Shown here in pieces: positions 25,013 to 31,821 of a stretch of 64,000 nucleotides of DNA. How positions within the stretch are numbered: position 1 is the first letter of the stretch; each line of letters starts with the position of its first letter. The stretch is from Candidatus Sulfotelmatobacter sp. (GTDB taxonomy: Bacteria; Acidobacteriota; Terriglobia; Terriglobales; Acidobacteriaceae). The translations under genes and the position numbers were made by a program. The stretch lies in assembly GCA_025462865.1 (NCBI GenBank), contig JAOAPI010000128.1, forward strand, positions 62,001 to 126,000, in the 5' to 3' direction. The notes under the pieces were generated by a model, which was given only the letters and a program-made list of their open reading frames with translations, had not been told where the DNA came from and ran no database searches.

Positions 25013-26212
25013 ATGGACCGCGTTTCGCGCAACAGACCATGCGACTGTGGAAGCGGCAAGAAGTTCCGTTGGTGCTGCGGAACGCAGAGAAAGTCTGCAA
25101 AGGAGGGGAGAGTGAAACAACCCGAATCACAAGGGACACCACAGGCTCAATCGGCTTCAATCATTTCCTTTCGGGGAGAGGATGCACAGATAACGATGGT
25201 TCCTTTTTTTGTAGAAGGAGCGATCCCCGATCCCCGCGAAGCTGCCGGCTATCCCGGCAAGTACAAGCTCATCGTCACTCTTAGCCGTCCGAGATACGTT
25301 GCTGCCTCTGAAACGGTATACAAGTGGGCTGAAGATTTAAAGGGAGATTCGCATCTAGCAATCACGCGTCCTGCATACACCCCGCCTAGTTCCCCTGACG
25401 CCGTGAAAATAAAAGTTCGAGTATGGGGCGACAATGGCTTCTATGTCGAGTACGATGGCACGCCCAACGAGAAGGGTTATCTAGGCAAGCTTGAATCCGA
25501 ACCCTTCGACGCGAACGATTTTCGAGACGCAGAGGTTAAAGCCTATACTCCTTTGCTGCCCATTCTTAGCAATTGGTCAGTTCATCTCGACATTCCCATC
25601 TACGTTGCTCAAATCGAAATAGCGGAACTTCGAACCGGCGCTCGGAGCGGTCGGTTGTTCACACCCCCTGCGGAATCGTCCTTTGCTGTGAAAGGAGAAT
25701 TGACTTTCAAACCAGGCTCAGAGTTCGCTCACTACGCGAGCTTGTACAGGGAAGCACTAAACAGCAACAGCGCCCCGTACCGGTATCTTTGTCTCTTCAA
25801 AATCATCGAAGCAATTCGTGTCAGACGTGAGAGGCTTGCGAATGAATCGGTCAGGAGTGGGCAGAAACCCCGATCTCTGGTCGAGCGCGTACCTGCGTCG
25901 GAGACCGACTTTCAAAACTACCTTGATCCGATCTATCACATTCGAGAATGGCATTCTATGGCCCTGAGCCAAGTATTTCCGCCTGCCATCAGAGGCAAGA
26001 AGTTCAATCAGATAATAGACGATGAGTTGAGACCGCTGAGAGACAAGGTGGCTCACGGAATCATGGATTCCGGCGAACTCGGGATTTCGGCAGATGATCT
26101 TGTAAAAGTCGAAAGAGTTAACTTCTGGCTGCCACTCACAAGAACGATGGTGCGGAGGATGCTGAAGAATGATTTCGGAAATGAGTTTCTGTCATATTTA
26201 GTTCAGGCTTGA
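25013..26212 (+). CDS. SEC-C motif protein, MauJ-like C-terminal region
   Basis: 399 residues. The N-terminus carries a SEC-C zinc motif (PCDCGSGKKFRWCCG, about 9-23), known from SecA tails and many stand-alone proteins. A beta-rich middle (about 50-250) follows, then a helical C-terminal part (YASLYREALNSNSAPYRYLCLFKIIEAIRVRR ends about 290; ELRPLRDKVAHGIM about 345) resembling proteins annotated MauJ-like, whose biochemical role is unknown. It diverges from the 58-aa/membrane operon and shares its lower GC. No partner genes of methylamine metabolism are nearby, so that name should not be read as function. The start follows GGTGAGATGAGGA. Confidence 0.75.
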   Translation: MDRVSRNRPCDCGSGKKFRWCCGTQRKSAKEGRVKQPESQGTPQAQSASIISFRGEDAQITMVPFFVEGAIPDPREAAGYPGKYKLIVTLSRPRYVAASETVYKWAEDLKGDSHLAITRPAYTPPSSPDAVKIKVRVWGDNGFYVEYDGTPNEKGYLGKLESEPFDANDFRDAEVKAYTPLLPILSNWSVHLDIPIYVAQIEIAELRTGARSGRLFTPPAESSFAVKGELTFKPGSEFAHYASLYREALNSNSAPYRYLCLFKIIEAIRVRRERLANESVRSGQKPRSLVERVPASETDFQNYLDPIYHIREWHSMALSQVFPPAIRGKKFNQIIDDELRPLRDKVAHGIMDSGELGISADDLVKVERVNFWLPLTRTMVRRMLKNDFGNEFLSYLVQA

Positions 26213-26396
26213 ATCCTTGATCTTTGCGGGTTACCCATCCTTTGCGCCTTCCGCAACGGGGCATTCCCGGGTTTGGCTGCGAGAATTGTGAGTTGAACTT
26301 TTACCGAATCGACGATAATCCTCGCTTCATCGAGAGGCGCGAAGGATCCGCTATCCATCTAGGGTTAATCGGGATGTCCCTCCCGATCCCCCATGC

Positions 26397-26402
26397 TATA
26401 AT
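26397..26402 (+). promoter_or_regulatory. Extended -10 box of the infC operon
   Basis: TGCTATAAT (TG-n-TATAAT) lies 38 bases before the infC start codon; the -35 region is weak, as expected for an extended -10 promoter. Confidence 0.6.
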
Positions 26403-26439
26403 TTCTCTATTCCCAGTCGCTTAGAGCGCGGAGGACCGT

Positions 26440-27123
26440 ATCGATAAACGTTTTATCCGAACCAATGACCGCATTCGAGCCCGCGAAATTCGCGTGATCG
26501 GAGATGAAGGTGAACAGATTGGCGTAATGCCCCCCTTCGAAGCGCTGAAATTGGCCCGCAGCAAGAACCTGGACCTGGTTGAGATTTCTCCCACCGCGCA
26601 GCCTCCCGTGTGCCGCATCATGGATTACGGGAAATATCTCTACCAGCAGGAAAAGAAAGAGCGCGAAGCTAAGAAGCACCAGAAGACGATTACCGTAAAA
26701 GAGGTCAAGTTCCGCATCAATGTGGACGACCACGATTACGAGACCAAAAAAAATCACGTGCTGCGCTTTCTGGATGGCGGCGACAAAGTTAAGGCGACGA
26801 TTTTTTTCCGCGGCCGCGAAATGACGCGCACCGGCCTGGGTCGGCAGATTCTGGAGCGCCTGATCAAGGACGTGGAACCGTTTAGCATCGTGGAGTTCCG
26901 TCCGCGGCAGGAAGGCAACACGCTGCACGCGATTCTGGCGCCGAAGAAAACCGCCGCCGAGCGCGAGAAAGAAAGAGAAAAAGAAGCCAAGGCGAAAGCC
27001 AAACTGGAAAAGAAACTGGCGCAGGAAAAAGACAAAGATAAAGATAAAGCGGAGCCGGAAAAAGAAAAGCAGCCGGCCGCAGCGGCAACCGAAGAAACTC
27101 CCGCCGCCGTTTCGCGGGCCTGA
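26440..27123 (+). CDS. infC: Translation initiation factor IF-3 with AUC start codon
   Basis: IF-3 binds the 30S subunit and rejects wrong start codons. The conserved N-terminus IDKRFIRTNDRIRAREIRVIG is encoded from an ATC at 26440, with GGAGG five bases upstream; the first conventional start in frame (GTG, 26494) would delete 18 conserved residues. A non-AUG start allows IF-3 to repress its own translation, as known for the AUU start in E. coli. Both domains are present (about 10-80 and 95-175). After them comes a 50-residue Lys/Glu-rich tail (EREKEREKEAKAKAKLEKK, DKDKDKAEPEKEK). First gene of the infC-rpmI-rplT-pheS-pheT run. Confidence 0.95.
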   Translation: MDKRFIRTNDRIRAREIRVIGDEGEQIGVMPPFEALKLARSKNLDLVEISPTAQPPVCRIMDYGKYLYQQEKKEREAKKHQKTITVKEVKFRINVDDHDYETKKNHVLRFLDGGDKVKATIFFRGREMTRTGLGRQILERLIKDVEPFSIVEFRPRQEGNTLHAILAPKKTAAEREKEREKEAKAKAKLEKKLAQEKDKDKDKAEPEKEKQPAAAATEETPAAVSRA

Positions 27124-27222
27124 CCCTTCGCCGACGGATCGAAAGTGAGAACCTCCACAGTTCACGCCCACGATTCCAAAGCAATTTAATTTTAGACGTT
27201 AAGATAAATATTCAGCGCTGAA

Positions 27223-27248
27223 AGCTGATAGCTGACGGCTGATCGCTA
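27223..27248. repeat. Heptamer array H4 upstream of rpmI
   Basis: AGCTGAT-AGCTGAC-GGCTGAT-CGCTA, matching array H2. It ends ten bases before the rpmI start and leaves the GAGGA ribosome site intact. Confidence 0.8.
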
Positions 27249-27257
27249 CGAGGACTT

Positions 27258-27455
27258 ATGCCGAAATTGAAAACGCACAAAGGGGCGGCCAAGCGCTTCA
27301 AGAAAACCGGGACCGGGAAAGTGAAGCGCGGACATTCGCACCTGCGCCACATCCTCACGTCAAAAGACAAGAAACGTAAACGTAAACTGGGCAAGGGCAC
27401 GCTGGTAAGCCCCGGCGATCTCCGCAAAGTAAAGCGGATGATCCCGTATCAGTAA
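27258..27455 (+). CDS. rpmI: 50S ribosomal protein L35
   Basis: 65 residues, very basic, with the L35 opening [20 protein letters not shown] and the [17 protein letters not shown] centre. Part of the large subunit. Preceded by GAGGA and placed between infC and rplT as in most bacteria, but with repeat-filled gaps of 134 and 162 bases on either side. Confidence 0.97.
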   Translation: MPKLKTHKGAAKRFKKTGTGKVKRGHSHLRHILTSKDKKRKRKLGKGTLVSPGDLRKVKRMIPYQ

Positions 27456-27456
27456 A

Positions 27457-27541
27457 TCAGTGGTAAGTGTTCAGTGATTGGTGGCCAGAAAAGTCAGTCG
27501 AAGGTTTCGCTGACCACTAGCCACTGATCACTGCCCACTGA
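27457..27541. repeat. Inverted pair of heptamer arrays H5 between rpmI and rplT
   Basis: Left array TCAGTGG-TAAGTGT-TCAGTGA-TTGGTGG (27457-27484) begins right after the rpmI stop; right array CCACTAG-CCACTGA-TCACTGC-CCACTGA (27514-27541) is its approximate reverse complement. Together they can fold into a long imperfect hairpin in the operon mRNA. Confidence 0.85.
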
Positions 27542-27617
27542 TTCAGGCGCGTGAAGAGGTCAGAGAATCATCCTTACCTCCAGCCGCCATAAATAGAAAG
27601 AAAAAAAGGAGAACACC

Positions 27618-27974
27618 ATGCCTCGTGTAAAACGCGGAACCAAACGCCGCGCCAAACGCAAAAAAATATTAGACCGCGCCAGCGGATACTTCCTCACTAA
27701 ATCAAAACTCTACCGCTCCGCCAAAGAAGCCGTCGAACGCGGCCTCAAGTTCGCTTATAGCGGGAGGAAGCAGAGGAAGAGGCAATATCGGTCACTGTGG
27801 ATTGTGCGCATCGGCGCGGCCTCGAAGCTCAACGGGTTGAGCTATAACCAGTTCATCCATGGGTTGAAAGTCGCGGGAGTCGAGTTGGACCGCAAAATTC
27901 TGGCGGACCTCGCGGTGAAGGATGCGCCGGCGTTTAAGACGCTGGTCGAACAGGCCAAGGGCGCGCTGGCATAA
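27618..27974 (+). CDS. rplT: 50S ribosomal protein L20
   Basis: 118 residues with the L20 signatures [20 protein letters not shown] and [20 protein letters not shown]. Early-assembly protein of the large subunit; in other bacteria it also represses its own operon. AAAGGAGAA precedes the ATG. The usual operon position between rpmI and pheS is kept. Confidence 0.97.
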   Translation: MPRVKRGTKRRAKRKKILDRASGYFLTKSKLYRSAKEAVERGLKFAYSGRKQRKRQYRSLWIVRIGAASKLNGLSYNQFIHGLKVAGVELDRKILADLAVKDAPAFKTLVEQAKGALA

Positions 27975-27976
27975 CT

Positions 27977-28020
27977 TTCAGCTCGCAGTTCTCAGCTCTC
28001 GGCTTTCAGTCATCAGCTGT
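27977..28020. repeat. Heptamer array H6 after rplT
   Basis: TTTCAGC-TCGCAGT-TCTCAGC-TCTCGGC-TTTCAGT-CATCAGC-TGTCA, degenerate 7-bp periodicity starting within a few bases of the rplT stop codon. Confidence 0.75.
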
Positions 28021-28032
28021 CAAATCTACAGG

Positions 28033-28152
28033 TTGTCATTCTGAGCCGCTCGCAACCGCGCAAGCGCGGAGAGAGCGAAGCGAGGGTCCTGCTGTCTGCT
28101 GTTGGTGAGAGAACAGCAGGTTCCTCACCGCTGAAGCGGTTCGGAATGACAA
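28033..28152. repeat. Compound family A element upstream of pheS
   Basis: A 120-base unit bounded by inverted ends TTGTCATTC and GAATGACAA, with an inner inverted repeat CCTGCTGT...AACAGCAGG. It looks like two family A copies facing each other. It ends 22 bases before the pheS ATG. Confidence 0.75.
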
Positions 28153-28174
28153 GTTCTGAAAGTTCTCGGGAAGA

Positions 28175-29347
28175 ATGGCTTACACCATTTCCAAGTTGAC
28201 GGATTATTCGGCGGCGGCGCTGGAACGCGCCTCCGCTGAACTTTTTTCTGCGCTCGGCGATGAAGCTTCTACTGTGAAGAACGAGGGTGATTGGAAGATC
28301 TTTCGCGATCGATGGATGGCGCGAAAGAACGGCGTGTTGACGCAGATTAACGATCTCTGGCTGAAGGCTGCTCCGAAAGAAGCGAAGCGCGAAGTCGGGC
28401 TGCGAGTAAACCTGATCAAAGAACAGGTTGAACAACAAGTAGCGGACGCTAAGGTCCGATATCAGATTCCCGAACTTCCCATCTCAAGCGCGACGTCCGA
28501 AATTTCTGAGACCAACCTTCGGCGGGATGCGATCGGCAAAGCAGGAATTATAGACATTACCTTACCAGGTATCCGCCGCCCCATTGGGGCGGAGCACCCG
28601 GTGGTCAAAACGACGAACGAGATGGTGCGAGTGTTTCAGAGGCTTGGCTACTCGGTGGCCGAGGGGCCCGTCGTCGAGACGGATTATTACAATTTCGAAT
28701 CATTAAATTTTCCGCCGAACCATCCGGCGCGCGATACGCAGGATACTTTATTCATCGCCGGGCAGCAGGCGAAGCCTCAGCGGGAGCGGTTGCTGTTGCG
28801 TACGCATACTTCTCCGGTGCAGATTCGGACCATGGAAAAGATGCGGCCTCCGCTGCGCATTGTGATTCCCGGGACCGTGCATCGCAACGATCCGCTTGAT
28901 GCCAGCCACTCTCCGATGTTTCACCAGATCGAGGGGCTGGCGGTCGACACCAACATCACGTTCGGCGATTTGAAAGGGACGCTCGATCACGCCATGAAGG
29001 AGTTTTTTGGGTCGAGTGTGAAGACAAGTTTTCGTCCGTCATTTTTTCCGTTCACCGAGCCGAGCGCGGAGATGTTTGTTTCGTGCTTCATCTGCGGCGG
29101 AAGCGGGAGACGAGGAACAGACCCGTGCCGTCCGTGCAAGCAGACGGGATGGATTGAAATTCTCGGGTGCGGCATGGTCGATCCTAATGTGTTTGAGTTT
29201 GTGAAGGACAACGGGTATGACCCGAGGAAAGTTTCAGGGTTTGCGTTTGGCATGGGCGCGGATAGGATCGCGCTGTTGAAGTATGGAGTGGATGATATCC
29301 AGTTGTTTTTTCAGGGGGATGTCAGATTCCTGCGGCAGTGGGCGTAG
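28175..29347 (+). CDS. pheS: Phenylalanyl-tRNA synthetase alpha subunit
   Basis: Catalytic subunit of the (alpha-beta)2 enzyme. 390 residues: N-terminal coiled-coil (about 10-100), then the class II core with HPVVKTTNEMVRVFQRLGY, motif 2 (LRIVIPGTVHRNDPLDASHSPM, split around 230-250) and motif 3 (GFAFGMGADRIALLKYG). The region CFICGGSG...CRPCKQTGWIEILGCGMV is the usual Cys-rich loop of this branch, slightly longer than most. The ATG at 28175 has GGGAAG close upstream. Confidence 0.97.
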   Translation: MAYTISKLTDYSAAALERASAELFSALGDEASTVKNEGDWKIFRDRWMARKNGVLTQINDLWLKAAPKEAKREVGLRVNLIKEQVEQQVADAKVRYQIPELPISSATSEISETNLRRDAIGKAGIIDITLPGIRRPIGAEHPVVKTTNEMVRVFQRLGYSVAEGPVVETDYYNFESLNFPPNHPARDTQDTLFIAGQQAKPQRERLLLRTHTSPVQIRTMEKMRPPLRIVIPGTVHRNDPLDASHSPMFHQIEGLAVDTNITFGDLKGTLDHAMKEFFGSSVKTSFRPSFFPFTEPSAEMFVSCFICGGSGRRGTDPCRPCKQTGWIEILGCGMVDPNVFEFVKDNGYDPRKVSGFAFGMGADRIALLKYGVDDIQLFFQGDVRFLRQWA

Positions 29348-29410
29348 AAGCTTTTAGCCATTAGCTCTTGGCTTTTAGCTAAAGGCCAAGAGCTAAAAGC
29401 CAAAAGCTTC
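29347..29410 (+). repeat. Heptamer-built nested hairpin between pheS and pheT (H7)
   Basis: Nearly the whole 67-base gap is palindromic: outer stem GAAGCTTTT / AAAAGCTTC (29347-29355, 29402-29410) and two mutually exclusive inner stems, AGCTCTTGGC / GCCAAGAGCT and TTGGCTTTTAGCT / AGCTAAAAGCCAA. It is composed of GCTTTTA/GCTCTTG-type heptamers and occupies the place where the pheT ribosome site would be. Confidence 0.85.
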
Positions 29411-29414
29411 ATTC

Positions 29415-31670
29415 ATGAAAATTTCTTCATCATGGGTGCGTGAATTTGTTGATCTATCCGTCGATGACCGGCGGCTGGCGGAGGATCTGACTGCCGTCGG
29501 GATTGCTGTTGAGGGGATCAGCGGATCGGGCGCGGATACCGTTTTCGAGATGGAGATTGGGACGAACCGTCCGGACGCGATGAATCATTATGGCGTCGCG
29601 CGGGAGGCGGCGGCGATTTATGACTTGCCGCTGAAGGAGCTGTCAGCTTTCAGCTGTCAGCTTTCAGCGAAGGCATCGGGGGCCAAAGCCCAGTCCAGTG
29701 TTAAGGCGTCTAACGCTGCGCAGAAGCGGCGTTCCTCCACGGGGGGTGGCGCGAAGAAGGCCTCAGCGGCTAAAGCCGATTCTTCTTCGGCCTCTCGCGG
29801 CGCGGCTGGAAGCCGCGCCCCTTCAAAGCAATCCTCTCAACGAGCGTCCGAAGACGCGGCCTTCCCTATAACTGTCGAAGAGCCGGAGCTTTGTCCGCGG
29901 TTTTCGGCGCGGGTCATTCGTGGGACAACGATAAAGCCTTCGCCGGAGAAGATTGCGCATCGCTTGCAACTGCTCGACCAGCGCCCAATCAGCAATGCTG
30001 TCGACGCCACCAATTATGTTTTGTGGGAGATGGGGAAGCCCACGCATGTTTTTGATATGGATTTACTGGAGGGCGGCAGGCTGATTATCCGGCGCGCGAA
30101 AGATGGCGAGAAGTTGAAGACGCTCGATGGTGTGGAGCGCACGCTTTCTTCCGAAGATCTTGTCGTCGCGGACGCGAAGCGGCCGGTCGGGCTCGCGGGA
30201 GTGATGGGCGGATTCGACACCATGATTACCGATAAGACCAAGAATGTTCTGATCGAGTCGGCGTGGTGGGACCCGGGGACGGTGCGGAAGACGTCGCGCC
30301 GGCACGGGATTCATACGGACGCTTCGCACCGGTTTGAGCGCGGCGCGGATTTTGAGTCGACGGTTTTGTCCTGCGATCTGGTCGCGAAGCTGATTCTGGA
30401 ATCGGGCGGCGGAGAATTGGTGGGCGGCGCGATTGATGTGGTCTCGCGACAAATGGATCAGGCCCCGATTGTGTTGCGCCTCTCCGAGGTGCATCGCATA
30501 CTCGGCAGCAAACTGACCACGGGAGAGATTTTCCGCATCCTGAAGAAGCTTGGCTTTGGCGTGATTCCGGAAGGGCAGGCTGACGCGAAGTTCCGCGTCC
30601 AGATTCCCAGTTGGCGGCTGGATGTGGAACGCGAAATCGATTTGATCGAAGAAATCGCGCGGCTGCACGGCTACGACAAATTTGAAAATACGTTGCCGGC
30701 TTACAGGGGCGCGGTGGTCGAACTGCCGCACGCGGCCGCGGATGCGACTTTGCGTGAGCGGGCCTTGGCGCTGGGATACAACGAGGCGGTGTCGCTGACG
30801 TTTATTTCGCACGCGGCGGCAGAGAGTTTTTCTTCCGGCGCGGCGGTGCTCGAGGTGGAGAATCCTCTGAGCGAAGAAGCGTCGGTGATGCGGACGTCAC
30901 TGGCTCCGGGGATGCTCGACATGCTGGCGCGGAATTTGAATCGCGATGCGGAAGACGTGCGCCTGTTTGAGATGGGTCGGGTTTATGAAATGCGCGGCGG
31001 AGAGCGGGTTGAGCCGGCGCGCTTGTGCCTGGGGGCAACACTGACGGCGGTGAAGAACGCGCTGCCTGCGGGTGCGGTGCTCGATGTCAGCAAGGGCGAA
31101 CATGCCGCGGCGGCCGAGACTTTCCGTTCGTTCAAGGGGGATGTTGAGAATTTGCTGGCTGCGTTTGCGCATAACCAGTTGAGTTTCGATCGGGAGACGG
31201 CGGAGTATTTTCATCCGGGAAGGTCCGCGCGGGCGATCATGGATGGGGCGGCTGTGGCTCAGTTCGGGCAGATTGCGGACGATGTGAAGTCCGAGAGGAA
31301 GCTGCGGCAGGATGTTTTTCTGGCGGAGATCGATTTGGAGCAGCTTCATAGGCGCGGGCTGCGGCAAGTGCGGTTTGCGCCGTTGGGAAAATATCCGGCG
31401 GTGGAGCGCGATTTTTCGTTTGTGTTTAGCGATGATATGGGATTTGAGGCGATGCGGCGGGCGGTGATGGGGTTGGGCATTCCCGAGTTAAGTGAATTCA
31501 AAGCGGTGGAGATCTTTCGCGGCGGGGCGATTCCGACGGGAAAGTATTCCATTTTGCTGCGGGCGCGATTGCAGTCCGATGAGGGAACGCTGCGGGATGA
31601 ACAGATTGCAGCATGGTCGGGGCAGATTGTGAAGGCGTTGCAGGAACTCGGTGGAGTTCAGCGGGTATAG
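29415..31670 (+). CDS. pheT: Phenylalanyl-tRNA synthetase beta subunit with repeat-derived insertion
   Basis: 751 residues. The order is odd at the N-terminus: after about 40 residues the protein passes straight to FEMEIGTNRPDAMNHYGVAREAAAIY, so the EMAP-II-like tRNA-binding domain normally found here is missing. The B3/4 editing domain (ITVEEPELCPRFSARVI, about 155-330), B5, catalytic-like core and C-terminal anticodon (FDX-ACB) domain are present. Between residues about 76 and 150 lies a low-complexity Ser/Ala/Lys insertion (AKASGAKAQSSVKASNAAQK and more) encoded by heptamer and palindromic repeats typical of intergenic DNA. No Shine-Dalgarno is visible; a hairpin precedes the ATG. Confidence 0.95.
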   Translation: MKISSSWVREFVDLSVDDRRLAEDLTAVGIAVEGISGSGADTVFEMEIGTNRPDAMNHYGVAREAAAIYDLPLKELSAFSCQLSAKASGAKAQSSVKASNAAQKRRSSTGGGAKKASAAKADSSSASRGAAGSRAPSKQSSQRASEDAAFPITVEEPELCPRFSARVIRGTTIKPSPEKIAHRLQLLDQRPISNAVDATNYVLWEMGKPTHVFDMDLLEGGRLIIRRAKDGEKLKTLDGVERTLSSEDLVVADAKRPVGLAGVMGGFDTMITDKTKNVLIESAWWDPGTVRKTSRRHGIHTDASHRFERGADFESTVLSCDLVAKLILESGGGELVGGAIDVVSRQMDQAPIVLRLSEVHRILGSKLTTGEIFRILKKLGFGVIPEGQADAKFRVQIPSWRLDVEREIDLIEEIARLHGYDKFENTLPAYRGAVVELPHAAADATLRERALALGYNEAVSLTFISHAAAESFSSGAAVLEVENPLSEEASVMRTSLAPGMLDMLARNLNRDAEDVRLFEMGRVYEMRGGERVEPARLCLGATLTAVKNALPAGAVLDVSKGEHAAAAETFRSFKGDVENLLAAFAHNQLSFDRETAEYFHPGRSARAIMDGAAVAQFGQIADDVKSERKLRQDVFLAEIDLEQLHRRGLRQVRFAPLGKYPAVERDFSFVFSDDMGFEAMRRAVMGLGIPELSEFKAVEIFRGGAIPTGKYSILLRARLQSDEGTLRDEQIAAWSGQIVKALQELGGVQRV
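29640..29860 (+). repeat. Repeat cluster inserted in frame in pheT
   Basis: Starts with a perfect heptamer array CTGTCAG-CTTTCAG-CTGTCAG-CTTTCAG (29640-29667). A diverged family C unit follows (29676-29742, CGGGGGCCAAAGCCCAGT then GCTGCGCAGAAGCGGCG), then AGCGGCTAAAGCCG and GGCGCGGCTGGAAGCCGCGC stem-loops (29764-29820). The reading frame stays open through all of it. Confidence 0.85.
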
Positions 31671-31720
31671 GGCTGGTCGGTGATGGAATTCCTTGTGGAG
31701 GCTGTGATGGTGCAAACAGG

Positions 31721-31787
31721 TAAGGGGTCCTTCGACTTCGCATTTGCTTTCGCTTCGCGATAGCAAATGCTTCGCTCAGGATGACAA
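31721..31787. repeat. Family A palindrome, copy A7
   Basis: Reverse orientation: GGTAAGGGGTCCTTCGACTT, stem GCATTTGCT / AGCAAATGC, then TTCGCTCAGGATGACA. Lies between pheT and the aminotransferase gene. Confidence 0.8.
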
Positions 31788-31821
31788 ATCGTAAGTTACC
31801 TCTTGTGCTAACCTGCCAGCT

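Noticed and set aside
25013-26212. Calling the SEC-C protein a methylamine-utilisation (MauJ) component
   Set aside because: Only a loose resemblance of the C-terminal part; no mau genes are nearby.
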